A DNA stretch of 64,000 nt, taken from positions 186,001 through 250,000 of the forward strand of contig BQMF02000102.1 of NCBI GenBank assembly GCA_027922465.2, in the 5' to 3' direction. Made by a program: the position numbers and the translations under genes. How positions within the stretch are numbered: the stretch's first letter is position 1; the number at the start of each line of letters is the position of its first letter. The notes under the pieces were generated by a model, which was not told where the DNA came from, made no database searches, and saw only the letters and a list, made by a program, of their open reading frames with translations. This stretch comes from Turritopsis dohrnii. Its lineage: Eukaryota; Cnidaria; Hydrozoa; Anthoathecata; Oceaniidae. Below are positions 45,401-55,697 of the stretch, one piece after another.

Positions 45401-47947
45401 CAAGGGGAACATGCAGAGGCCACTGAACTGTTCAAAGATCTATTGACAAGCTCACAATTAGAGCATGCATTTGGGCCCAATGGTTCGCTGGCTATCAAAC
45501 AAAACTTAGCAATTTCGTTAGATAACAAAGGGAAACATGAAGAAGCAATTGAAATATATCGAGATGTGTTGCAATGTAGACACAAAACATGTGGCTTTGA
45601 GCATCCATCAACGTTGGCAATAAAACATAACTTAGCTGGTGCTTTAAAGAATCATGGAAAACACGTAGAGGCCATTGAACTCTACACTGAAGTATTGGAA
45701 TGTCAAGAATCAAAACTTGGTTTAGAACACCCTTTAACGTTGCAGACAAAAACGGAATTAGCTAATGCTTTAAGTGATCAAGGCAAACACACAGAGGCAG
45801 TTGAACTTCACAAAAAAGTGTTGGAATGTCAACAATTAAAATTTGGTTTAGAGCACTCATCAACGTTGGTGACCAAACATACGTTAGCAATTGCTTTAGA
45901 TAAGCAAGGGGAACATGCAGAGGCCACTGAACTGTTCAAAGATCTATTGACAAGCTCACAATTAGAGCATGCATTTGAGCCCAATGGTTCGCTGGCTATC
46001 AAACAAAACTTAGCAATTTCGTTAAATAACAAAGGGAAACATGAAGAAGCAATTGAAATATATCGAGATGTGTTGCAATGTAAACACAAAACATGTGGCT
46101 TTGAGCATCCATCGACGTTGGCAACAAAACATAACTTAGCTTGTGCTTTAAAGAATCATGGAAAACACGTAGAGGCCATTGAACTCTATACTGAAGTATT
46201 GGAATGTCAAGAATCAAAACTTGGTTCGGAGCACTCATCAACGTTGGCGACAAAAAACAACTTAGCTGGTGCTTTAAGTGCTGAAGGGAAATACACGGAG
46301 GCAATCGCACTATACAGAATAGTATTGGGATGTAGACAATCAAAACTTGGTTTAGAGCACCCATCAACTTTGGCAACAAAAAATAACTTAGCTGGTGCTT
46401 TAAAGAATCATGGAAAATACGTAGAGGCCATTGAACTCTATACTGAAGTATTGGAATGCCAAGAATCAAAACTTGGTTCGGAGCACTCATCAACTTTGGC
46501 GACAAAAAACAACTTAGCTAGTGTTTTTAGTAATGAAGGAAAATACGTGGAGGCAATCGCACTATACAGAATAGTATTGGAATGTAGACAATCAAAACTT
46601 GGTTTAGAGCACCCATCAACATTGGCAACAAAAAATAACTTAGCTAGTGCTTTAAAGAATCATGGTAAACACGCAGAGGCAGCCGAACTCTACATTAAAG
46701 TATTGGAATGTCAAGAATCAAAACTTGGTTTAGAACACCCTTTAACGTTGCAGACAAAAACGGAATTAGCTAATGCTTTAAGTGATCAAGGCAAACACAC
46801 AGAGGCAGTTGAACTTCACAAAAAAGTGTTGGAATGTCAACAATTAAAATTTGGTTTAGAGCACTCATCAACGTTGGTGACCAAACATACGTTAGCAATT
46901 GCTTTAGATAAGCAAGGGGAACATGCAGAGGCCACTGAACTGTTCAAAGATCTATTGACAAGCTCACAATTAGAGCATGCATTTGGGCCCAATGGTTCGC
47001 TGGCTATCAAACAAAACTTAGCAATTTCGTTAGATAACAAAGGGAAACATGAAGAAGCAATTGAAATATATCGAGATGTGTTGCAATGTAGACACAAAAC
47101 ATGTGGCTTTGAGCATCCATCAACGTTGGCAATAAAACATAACTTAGCTGGTGCTTTAAAGAATCATGGAAAACACGTAGAGGCCATTGAACTCTACACT
47201 GAAGTATTGGAATGTCAAGAATCAAAACTTGGTTTAGAACACCCTTTAACGTTGCAGACAAAAACGGAATTAGCTAATGCTTTAAGTGATCAAGGCAAAC
47301 ACACAGAGGCAGTTGAACTTCACAAAAAAGTGTTGGAATGTCAACAATTAAAATTTGGTTTAGAGCACTCATCAACGTTGGTGACCAAACATACGTTAGC
47401 AATTGCTTTAGATAAGCAAGGGGAACATGCAGAGGCCACTGAACTGTTCAAAGATCTATTGACAAGCTCACAATTAGAGCATGCATTTGGGCCCAATGGT
47501 TCGCTGGCTATCAAACAAAACTTAGCAATTTCGTTAGATAACAAAGGGAAACATGAAGAAGCAATTGAAATATATCGAGATGTGTTGCAATGTAAACACA
47601 AAACATGTGGCTTTGAGCATCCATCAACGTTGGCAATAAAACATAACTTAGCTGGTGCTTTAAAGAATCATGGAAAACACGTAGAGGCCATTGAACTCTA
47701 CACTGAAGTATTGGAATGTCAAGAATCAAAATTTGGTTCGGAGCACTCATCAACGTTGGCGACAAAAAACAACTTAGCTAGTGCTTTAAGTGCTGAAGGG
47801 AAATACACGGAGGCAATCGCACTATACAGAATAGTATTGGAATGTAGACAATCAAAACTTGGTTTAGAGCACCCAGCAACTTTGGCAACAAAAAATAACT
47901 TAGCTAGTGCTTTAAAGAATCAAGGTAAACACGCAGAGGCAGTTTAA
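42500..47947 (+). CDS. STAND protein: HEPN-like, NB-ARC, ~29 TPR repeats
   Basis: 1815 residues from ATG 42500; the Met at 42542 is an equally good start. Residues ~15-145 look like the HEPN domain of DZIP3-type proteins: Trp-Val-Ile-Leu-Phe-Pro, then Phe-Asp-Ile-Thr-Leu, then Arg114-Asn-Trp-Val-Ala-His119, an R-x4-H arrangement. Residues ~180-560 are an NB-ARC/STAND ATPase. Walker A is Gly202-Thr-Ser-Gly-Ile-Gly-Lys208-Ser, Walker B Leu-Leu-Ile-Phe-Asp282, the sensor-like Ile-Ile-Ile-Thr-Thr is near 305, and the GLPL-like Leu-Pro-Ile-Ala is at 362-365. From ~588 to the end are about 29 TPR units of 42 residues, close to the kinesin-light-chain type (Glu-Ala-Ile-Glu-Leu-Tyr ... Thr-Leu-Ala-Thr-Lys-Asn-Asn-Leu-Ala). 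Known STAND proteins are cytosolic ligand-gated switches in immunity or cell death; that role is inferred here. There is no membrane segment. The C-terminus is cut by a premature TAA at 47945. Confidence 0.85.
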   Translation: MHVFPSTTDKRYFEMKNYEKHANNILQDFMLKKLKIPKDDKVQLFQVLKTNESKFLLLKKKKVIKEDQWVILFPQNGESDAEQFDITLILIILRTICTLDQGEKNLIDEINKLRNWVAHQTEVISDDEYNEYTTRFEKWFQGIGMTAAFWKMLQNRIIYNDVDYLQFGLKDPIPNFVGREKELKEIHSALITEDHDVLVVTGTSGIGKSELVRTYYQRHGKDYDQNILAINAETHGSLERFFVNFARYIGMLSADATKQPMEVLISRSYNYLALKNCLLIFDNADTENILNDYLPITSSKKLRKIIITTQLKSWNKSTKQIELKPLEMHEGLLYFENELDLDTSSTECREAAESLLNQLSSLPIALRLASSFIQTREITISAFLKEHQETFHKLWLTIEQTKAKKSDKTVLTTWQMVFNCLDEHTKKLIQIFAYMDGKRIGIDLLLEIEGGDEFQLRESLYQMKKYSLIGSTDECCYTIHNLIQHVIRAKLTIAEQESVITDIFQMCSNYIKVSDEKGQQTFGDAWLQHIVTATGKVNVKVAMSNVIHDVITSGVEKAIAGLKLKTGRSFLDNCKQIIIIDTYELAFAEVQMLRAYAKYEEAIELCKKVLESPEKSSFIHIKVQLAIALSQQGRHAEAIELFTEVLKSTQLKHALGPNDVLAIKQNLAISLNNKGKHEEAIEIYQDVLQCKHKTYGFEHPSTLATKHNLACALKNHGKHVEAIELYTEVLECQESKLGSEHSSTLATKNNLAGALSAEGKYTEAIALYRIVLGCRQSKLGLEHPSTLATKNNLAGALKNHGKYVEAIELYTEVLECQESKLGSEHSSTLATKNNLASVFSNEGKYVEAIALYRIVLECRQSKLGLEHPSTLATKNNLASALKNHGKHAEAAELYIKVLECQESKLGLEHPLTLQTKTELANALSDQGKHTEAVELHKKVLECQQLKFGLEHSSTLVTKHTLAIALDKQGEHAEATELFKDLLTSSQLEHAFGPNGSLAIKQNLAISLDNKGKHEEAIEIYRDVLQCRHKTCGFEHPSTLAIKHNLAGALKNHGKHVEAIELYTEVLECQESKLGLEHPLTLQTKTELANALSDQGKHTEAVELHKKVLECQQLKFGLEHSSTLVTKHTLAIALDKQGEHAEATELFKDLLTSSQLEHAFEPNGSLAIKQNLAISLNNKGKHEEAIEIYRDVLQCKHKTCGFEHPSTLATKHNLACALKNHGKHVEAIELYTEVLECQESKLGSEHSSTLATKNNLAGALSAEGKYTEAIALYRIVLGCRQSKLGLEHPSTLATKNNLAGALKNHGKYVEAIELYTEVLECQESKLGSEHSSTLATKNNLASVFSNEGKYVEAIALYRIVLECRQSKLGLEHPSTLATKNNLASALKNHGKHAEAAELYIKVLECQESKLGLEHPLTLQTKTELANALSDQGKHTEAVELHKKVLECQQLKFGLEHSSTLVTKHTLAIALDKQGEHAEATELFKDLLTSSQLEHAFGPNGSLAIKQNLAISLDNKGKHEEAIEIYRDVLQCRHKTCGFEHPSTLAIKHNLAGALKNHGKHVEAIELYTEVLECQESKLGLEHPLTLQTKTELANALSDQGKHTEAVELHKKVLECQQLKFGLEHSSTLVTKHTLAIALDKQGEHAEATELFKDLLTSSQLEHAFGPNGSLAIKQNLAISLDNKGKHEEAIEIYRDVLQCKHKTCGFEHPSTLAIKHNLAGALKNHGKHVEAIELYTEVLECQESKFGSEHSSTLATKNNLASALSAEGKYTEAIALYRIVLECRQSKLGLEHPATLATKNNLASALKNQGKHAEAV
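44465..47488 (+). repeat. Higher-order tandem duplication of TPR-coding units (2 x 1512 bp)
   Basis: The basic unit is 126 bp (42 codons). The landmark gggccc/gagccc recurs at 44465, 45473, 45977, 46985 and 47489, spacings of 1008, 504, 1008 and 504 bp. So a 12-unit block (1512 bp, 8+4 units) is duplicated with very few differences, and a third block begins at 47489. Each 4-unit block equals the 8-unit block with four middle units removed, leaving a chimeric second unit. Confidence 0.85.
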
Positions 47948-48238
47948 CTTCTTAGAGAGGTGTTGCAATGTCAACAATCAAAACTTGGTGCAGAGCACTC
48001 ACTGACACTGTCGATAAAATATCGGTTAATCATTACTTTAATTGAGCAAAGGAAACCATCATAGGCAGCTGTATTATACAAGGAGGTATTGGAATGTAAA
48101 GAATCAAAACTTGGTGAAGAGCACTCAATGACGCTTTGGATAAATGATCAGTTAATGAATGCTTTAGTTGACCAAGGGAACCACGCAGAGGCAGTTGAAC
48201 TAATTGAATATGCATTGGAATGTGAAAAATCATTATAG
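47948..48238 (+). pseudogene. Decayed 3' extension of the TPR gene
   Basis: After the TAA at 47945-47947 (where sister units have GAA) the same frame continues with recognisable TPR units. These have Leu-Gly-Ala-Glu-His-Ser, then Leu-Gly-Glu-Glu-His-Ser and Asn-His-Ala-Glu-Ala-Val-Glu. A second in-frame stop (TAG, 48062-48064) is followed by a final TAG at 48236-48238. The unbroken ancestor would have been about 97 codons longer. Confidence 0.7.
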
Positions 48239-49781
48239 ATGTAGCAGGGTTACTGGAATATAAACAATCTATACGTGGCTCTGGCGATTTACCGATTTAA
48301 GAAACTCAACTTCTGTAATCCTTTGATATGGGACGTATTAGCTATTGAATCTTAATTGTATATGTCAATGTTACATATCCAAATATAATTTAGTGAGGAT
48401 AGGAACCACAAGGAAATACAAGGGCATTTTCAAAACAATCATTCCACATTTAGTTCGGATCACAAACCAATGTTAATAACCGAAAGTAACTAAAGAATTT
48501 CTGTAAGGTAGGGAAAATAACGAAAGGAGAAAATTAGGCGTCGGGAAACAAGAGAAAACAATTGATATGTGATGATCTATTGAAATATAGATAATCAGTA
48601 CCTGGGTCTGAGCCCTTCTTTAATTGGGTAGGCAAAGGGGAACGGAAATGCAAAGAGGAAATATTTAGCCATTTTAACGTTTGCAAACGAACATTTTCAC
48701 AGGCTTAAATGGCAGCTAAAGCATTGAAATCTAATTGAGATTCGAAATAGCAGCGAGTTTAATTTTGATATCGAGAAGTGGATGTTCTGCATCTACATGG
48801 TCTGGTGTTTCGAAACTAATTGAAAAAGTTAATTTCAAACAAGAGTTTGAGTTATCAGAATTTTCCGCCATTCGTTTTTCCTGATAAAGAGCACTTTCGA
48901 GTATTGAATTGTTTTCTCTTTGTTATTATCCAGACAACTATTGTATTTATGTTGTATGTTCTTTGTTGTGAAGGATCGTTGTCAAACAGTTCCGATATTA
49001 GACAGTGATCGTACTCAAATTTTTTTAACTCAAGTCAAAAGAATATCAACAGTATTTTTATATTTTGGATAGTTCAATGTGTTATTTAAATAGATCTTGG
49101 ATTCACAATCAACACGATATTTCAAACACCCAACACTATGTGTCATAACGATAGCAAAAACCATTTGTTTTTATCAACACTTTATGTCACAAACATTTTG
49201 AGGTACTTCATCTGTATGTCACAAATCCAAAATACATCAAGATTGTATAAGAACGGCTCACTGCTTAATTGGTATTTGACAAGAGGCTATGATCTCATTG
49301 ATGACGTCATAATACTTACACCGAAGACGAAAAGTTTTTAATGTTTTTTTATGTGATGTGTATATAGTATGTCTTTAAAAAAAGTATCATCAAACTTTGA
49401 ATGTGAATAACGTTTTATTTGTTGTTGTAGTACACTTGTTTTTTAAATCACTCGATCGCAAAGCTATTGTTTGGAAAGATGGAAAAAATCAGGGAAGAAG
49501 AAAAAGCAATTTTTATCAACAATTTGCATTTTTGACTTCGAAGTTCGAATTTTTTTATAAATAATAGCATCAAATCTTTCCCGGGGTGATTTTCACCACG
49601 GAAAGAAGGGATAAAAATCTCATATGATCGCAATGCAAAAGCTGTGCTGGCGTAATTTTCATCCTGACGTGCCGGAATGAAAACAATCCATCTGATTAAC
49701 CCTGAAGTTTTGATGAATAAACATGGAGAGTTTAATATGTTTTATAGTTTCACTAATCTCAATATCGTAAGTTTGCAATAG
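48239..49781. other. No gene recognised
   Basis: 3' flank of the STAND gene. Short frames only, with no domain or repeat identified. Confidence 0.5.
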
Positions 49782-49988
49782 CCTGTCCCGAAATTCTGTT
49801 TAATCGTCGTGTTATGGCTAAGCCAACAAGTATCGCCTCGTTTTCAAGATTTAAATTATCCTACTGCGGAACGGAAATAATAAGTAAATATGGCAAAGTA
49901 ATACGAAATTAAATGAGTGTAACAATACATTATATAGAAACGAGGCGAAACTTAATGGCAATGCATTAACACAGAAATTCGGGACAGG
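49782..49988. mobile_element. MITE, ~207 bp
   Basis: Inverted ends cctgtcccgaaattctgt and the complement of cagaaattcgggacagg. An inner pair, gcctcgtttt and gaaacgaggc, is also inverted. Non-coding. Confidence 0.7.
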
Positions 49989-52259
49989 TCTTAACAGAAC
50001 TTAACAGAGAAACAGTGCGTCATTGTTGTAAGAAAAGGTCTTGAAACATTTGATACCCTTGTAACAGATCGAACTACAGTTGAAAAGCAATCAGCATATC
50101 CTCAATAAGCATCAAGTGTTCGCAGGGACTAAAAGTATGATTGATATGCTGTCAAAACATTCTGGTTGAAGAATGACTGAAGAAAGGTAACTGTCAATTA
50201 ATTGTTTCTTGTTTTCTGCTTCCCCATTTTCATCTGTTTTGTTTACTTGATGTTTAATCAATTTCACTGATGGACTTGATAGACTCCTCAACCAATAATT
50301 ATGATGTCATGTAAAGATACCAAATTTATCATTATAATGTTAATATTCAAGATGTAATCAGCCGTTTCATAGATAAGGAGCTACTGCATATTTACCGTGA
50401 GCATGGACCTCCAAAAGTTTTCAATTTGAAAATGCAGAAGACGTCAACGGTAATGCCAGGAAAGGTTGTCAACATCTACATAATATATTTCTAATTAAGT
50501 AGATAGTTATTGCATGATAAGTGATGATGAAACTGGATAAAAGAAAAACACTGTTTCCAAACTAAAAACCGTTTAGCTCCTTATGGCTCAAACAAAGCAT
50601 TGCTATATATAGTGTTATATTGCAATCTTAAACATGAAATTGAACATTCCTCTTCTCTTGAATAAATGATATACTTACCAAAGATTTCATTGAAATGAAA
50701 AGCGTTCATCAAATGAATTATATTTTTATAACATGCTGGATTGTTCCGGCCTTAATTTCAGAGAATGATATGCTTTTGAATTTACGTTATTTTATTATAT
50801 TACATTATATTACTTTTCGTAACATATAGTGTGGATTTTATATTTTGTTTTGATGAAGTTATGTTTACATGAAAAGGCGAGCATCGAACTCGGACACCAG
50901 TAGAAAACCACCCATTGGATTTTCATTCTTTAATCCGATCACTACCAGTTGAAGAATGCGACAATCTGTGACGAAAGAGACCGTCACATAAAAATCGTTA
51001 CCTTACAAGATGACGTCATCTTATGTTTTGTTAACATGTTTTTCCGATGACTCATGTTTGGCCATTCATTACATCAACATTTCATTTTGTGATATATAGT
51101 GACATTTTCAAATATTGTGTCACATATTATGTTCAGTTTGTAACCTTGACAGTACATTTCAAAAGGTTTTTTTATTATTATTTTAAAATATAATCCCATT
51201 GATGTGTACTTTTTACAAAGATATACATGCGATGGACTTCGTTATGACTTCAACCATCAAATTTTTGCTTAAACCATGAAGTCTTTGATAATTCCACTGG
51301 GTCTTGGAAATAATAAATGAATAATAATAAATAATGTATAGTGGCTTCTTGACTTGCTTGGCTAAAGTTGGCATTCTTGAAGCAATGAACAATACTGTCG
51401 ATACTGAAATCAGGATCCTAGATGGAACCAATTTCCTCATTCATAACCTCGAGGATATTAATCTTTGGAAAAAGTTTGTTTTCTTCCTGGATTTTGGTAC
51501 AAAGACGTAAACTTCTGCTTCATTAATGAGCTTTCAGTTTTATTATAACGCGCCTATTACATTCCTTGGACATTTAAATCTTTGAGGTTTTTGTCAAATC
51601 GAAAGAAAACTGATTCGATTTATGGATTTATCTAATTTTTTTTTGCCTGAGTGAGAGTAAAGGGACCAACAAAAATGTTTGAGTTCTCGAAGAGTTCCAG
51701 AAATCCAGTTTTTGAGAGTCAACTTAAATGCTGAGTCATTCATTTTACGGATAGTATATTTTTAATTTTTTTTCCTGACTACTTTTCATTGTTCTAGGAA
51801 ACTGGGGGCATGAAGAAGGTAGAAATCTGGCTGAGAGAATATTTTTAATATTGGGACAGTAAACTAGAGTCTTCACTTTCTCCAAACAATCAATGTTGCA
51901 TTAATTGTATCCTTAATGAGGGTAAGTGTGTTAAAGCAGTATTTTGTATACATTATACCTTGTTTTTAATTATTTTACATGAAACTAAGATATCTCAATA
52001 TGTTTTGCGAATGATTGCAGTTTTAACCATACCTGACCTAAAATTATCTTTCTCACGGGGTCTTAAAAGAGACAAGAAAAGCTACCTCTAACATCTTCCT
52101 TTTGTTTGTCAATGATTCAGGTTACTTGCTGGTTAAGAGTACAACTTTTTTTTTATTTCAGAAAACAGTCGACAGCAATGATATATAAGCGAAGTGCTAG
52201 ATGTCTGACTCGGCATTTTGAAGTGAAGCATTGGTAGCCATCTTTAATAGTGGCAAAAC
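49989..52259. other. No gene; tRNA-like relic at about 50872-50960
   Basis: AT-rich intergenic DNA. On the minus strand at 50960-50872 there is an A-box-like caactggtagtgatcgg and a B-box-like gagttcgatgctc, separated by a Ser-tRNA-like anticodon/variable arm. The stems are imperfect. A possible splice acceptor at 51799 and donor at 51921 enclose no open frame. Confidence 0.4.
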
Positions 52260-52503
52260 ATTGAAAACGAAAGTGAATTTACACTGAAAAGCTGCTCAGC
52301 GGATGGATGTATAAACTGTTTTGGTAAAAATAACAACGTCCAATTCCATAAATTTGCCTGACTTAATCGAGAATTGTGTGCCAGATGAAGTTTATTTCGT
52401 GAAAAATTCATTAAAAAAAGTTTCAAGAAAATCAATTACAAGACTATATGCTCAAGAGCACATCACCTCCACATATGCATCATCATCACTGCAAACCCCA
52501 GTT
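52260..52503 (+). pseudogene. THAP zinc-finger domain relic
   Basis: The translation beginning near 52293 gives Cys-Ser-Ala-Asp-Gly-Cys, then Gln-Phe-His-Lys-Phe. This is the start of a THAP domain (Cys-x2-4-Cys, then the FHxFP motif). Further in the same frame come Asn-Arg-Glu-Leu-Cys-Ala-Arg, Phe-Arg-Glu-Lys-Phe and Lys-Thr-Ile-Cys-Ser-x2-His, matching the closing Cys-x2-His pair. Two in-frame TGA codons interrupt it: one just after the FHKF-like motif and one where the family has its Trp. THAP domains are DNA-binding and occur in cellular factors and P-element-type transposases; this remnant does not tell which. Confidence 0.55.
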
Positions 52504-53309
52504 AAAAACACGCAAAACTTTGCCAATACCCTAACAAAAAGGTAGTTACAGCAGAAGCTTAGGAGTAAAGACTAAAAAATTTCAAAGACAAAAAGTTACT
52601 TTCAGAAGACTCAGCCCCAATTAACTGAAAATACTTTCTGAATTGAGTAGCCACCCTAAAGTACTGACAGGAAAATGCTACATTGATAAGATTCTGCTTT
52701 CAGTCGACTGTACCTTTAGCCCAAGGTAGTTTAAATTTACGAATTATGTTGTTTTCATTCCTGATGTGTGCCACAAGTTAAAGCTTGCAAGAAATGCACC
52801 AGCACATGTCACAACTCATTGAATTTGAGATGTTTTATTATTCTGCTAGTTGTTTACTGTGATTCACTGCATCAGGAAAGTAGGAGACAAATGTTTTAAT
52901 ATCATTAATGATACACTTTAGCAATTTTGAGTAATATCTATTTGTTCTGTTTCATTAAAGATCTGTGCAATTCATAGAAGTTTATATTCGTGATGAGGTA
53001 CTTCTTATTATGGAAACACGCATACGACAACCACAGTCTCGTCACTTCATACTGGAAGCTTAAGACACGAAGCAAAGTATGTTTATTGAATCCAGCAAAT
53101 TGAAAGTATACAGGTTTCTTTGATCTTCGTGCATCCTTTGCAATTGTACGACCGTTGCATAGATATGAATCTACGGTTGTTTTTGGACAGTTCGGACACT
53201 ATCACTCCAGAATTTAAAGATTAATTAACAATAATTATAAGGTAAACTTGAATATAAGAGAACTCAAACTTCCTTACAAATGGTTACCCTTTTTCCTTAC
53301 TTTCGTAGA
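52504..53309. other. No gene recognised
   Basis: AT-rich spacer between the THAP relic and the aminotransferase relic. Confidence 0.5.
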
Positions 53310-54255
53310 CAAATCATTCGCAAATGTACGAATGCCACAGATGAAGATTCCGTTATATTTGTCAGTAGTGGAACAACGGGCGCTATTGGTAATTTAGTGC
53401 ACGCCCTTCACCTAAAATCATCACCTGTTGTATTTACAGTCCTTACGAACACCATTCTAATATGCTTCCTTGGTTAGAAATGGGCGGAACAGAGGTACGT
53501 AAAGGAAATATAAAAGTTTTATTACAAAGGCCTTCCCGAAAATGTGAATGATTTTGTCTCTTTTTCAGATTATCTATGAAGACGAAACAGAAAATGGGAC
53601 AATTGACTTAGAGAGGCTGGAGGAGGCTGGAGGAGGCTGTTATCGGTATGGTATTTGAGCAGACATAGTCAAACTTTGTGGAGGAGTACACTGTCACGAA
53701 TTTTCTTTTCTGTTTCAATTATTGTTTAGTAATTACACGTTTTTCTTTTCTTAATAACTTCCCTATCCTCAAGAAAGTTTGACTGCGTTCTAAATCCACC
53801 TACGGTTAACGTGTATAGTAATGTTTGACAGTTTTAATGTCTTTCCAGGAATACTCTACCAAAGATCGACCAATGATTGCCTCGTGTTCTGCAGCATCCA
53901 ACATTACTGGAATAATATCACCAGTAGATGATATTGCCACGTTACTCCATAAATATGGCGCATAGGCATTTTTTGATTACGCAAGCGCAAGTAAGCAGAT
54001 TACGTCATTTAGTAACTAGGTTACTAAAAATAGTAGAAAGGTTCTATCAAATGAACATGGTGATTGTGATTTTCCAAACATAAGAACCACGTACAGTTTT
54101 TTTAAGAAATTTCAGAAGAACACTTTGCTTCTTTCTTAACTGATTGTATTTTCATCTAATTGAGTAATGTTTGGGCTTACTTTAGGTCCATACGTTGATA
54201 TCGACATGAACCCTCACTCTCATGACAAAAGTTGCTTATTCAAACGTAATGATTG
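53310..54255 (+). pseudogene. Class V aminotransferase (cysteine desulfurase-like) relic with introns
   Basis: Four exon-like segments are seen: about 53314-53494, 53569-53645, 53849-53990 and 54186-54255. Each is bounded by good splice sites (gag|gtacgt, tttttcag|att, ctttccag|gaa, caa|gtaagc, tttag|gtc, attg|gtaaga). They encode the first part of a PLP-dependent fold-type I enzyme: Ser-Ser-Gly-Thr-Thr-Gly-Ala-Ile (cofactor phosphate loop), Pro-Tyr-Glu-His-His-Ser-Asn, Ala-Ala-Ser-Asn-Ile-Thr-Gly, and Phe-Phe-Asp-Tyr-Ala-Ser-Ala (the Asp that contacts the PLP ring nitrogen). Damage: a one-base loss near 53443 shifts the frame before Pro-Tyr-Glu, a ggaggct expansion sits at 53617-53638, and an in-frame TAG replaces a Leu codon at about 53963. 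The segment with the catalytic lysine was not found downstream. Retained introns make this an unprocessed, decayed gene. Confidence 0.7.
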
Positions 54256-55697
54256 GTAAGAATGAAAGTACCACCTGATCAAAACTTGAAAATCATTACT
54301 TCAAGTGAATATTAAAGTAATACAAGGGGAGAAAAATCCGCACATTTAAGTACAATCCGAATTGCATATCGTCGCCTCGAAACATATCAATTCTAAAAAG
54401 CGATCTTTTGGTGCATGCGCGTCAACGATTTATTTTGCTTCTGAAAATGTTGTTGAATTCAGTTTTTCTCAAGTCTTTCAGAATGGAACTCATCTTAGAA
54501 AAACAAAAAGTAACAGTTGACAGTTTTCACGACATTTCAAAACTAAGACATCTTGTTACCACGTAGGAATTTTACCAACTCTCTCGCCTTTCCGATGTTA
54601 AAGTTTTAAAGAGAAACCATAACAAACAAGAGCCAGATGGCGCAAAACGGTAGCAGCCAAAGTACTTGCCACAAGAATACTTTTAAATTTGAAATTTTAC
54701 TTAAAGTTCTTAAACGTTCTGTAAACGTTATTTCTTGAGATATCTTACTGGTGGAAAACAGGCATAAACGATATTATAATGTTTAAAATTACTAACTCGT
54801 GTAAATAGGGTCTAATCGCAACACACCAGCAATTAATTTATTAGAAGACAAAAGAATTATACATGCATGAGCTGTTTATAACGTACGTTTTTTTTATAAG
54901 AGCTTATTATGTAGAAAAAAAAAAACGCGTTTTATCGAAAAAAAAAATGCATGTTTTGAATTATAATTTTTTGAAACCGAAAATGAATTCAAACAGATAA
55001 CAGCCTTTTTTTAACTCGATTTTTGAAAACCTTGATGTTCAAAGACAGAACAGATAGCTAACAAACGTAGAAAGTAATAAGAAAGTCTGATCTGTGCTTT
55101 ACTGACACGAAAAACATATCTATTTTCAAGTGCCAAAGTTCATTGATTCAGTACCATAAAAGTAGCTAAAAGTCCCAGTTTTATGTAGACCTATTTGATT
55201 AATATCCATTCCTTCATCAATTAAGTGATAAAATATCAAAGAAAACGTATTTTAAATGTATGTGATTGAAAACCTTCGAAAATTCAAAAGGCTGCGTTCG
55301 TTCATTAGAATGTATATTGAGATTTTAGTGGGGACTCGCATACTCTAAATCGTAGGCTAAACTGCCGTTTCGGCCGGAGGAGGAGGAGTAGTAGTAGTAG
55401 TAGTAGTCCAAGGGTGTTTTAATACGGTATTCGCTTTCGCTGCTACCGTAAAAATAAACACAAAGTCATCGGCGCCATCTTTCACAGGAAGCAAACCAAC
55501 GAATCTGCACTCTGTTCCCCTACAAAATACAATACTAGATACAACAAGATTTTTTCTCTTTTAGGAAACGTTACAGGTAGCCAACGATAATTTGTTCGAT
55601 TTTGTATAACAGGTGGTAAGTTGAAAAATAAAATGAATGCAAAAAGATTAGTGCAAGGAAGAAGAAATTTGTAAATGCTTTCGTTTCCTCGTTTTAG
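54256..55697. other. No gene; GGA/GTA microsatellite at 55376-55408
   Basis: No further aminotransferase exons could be recognised. A short ggaggagga(gta)n repeat lies at 55376-55408. Confidence 0.45.

Noticed and set aside
44484..47765. Minus-strand open frames of 84-169 codons across the TPR region
   Set aside because: They are antisense shadows of the repetitive TPR coding sequence and repeat with its 126 bp period.
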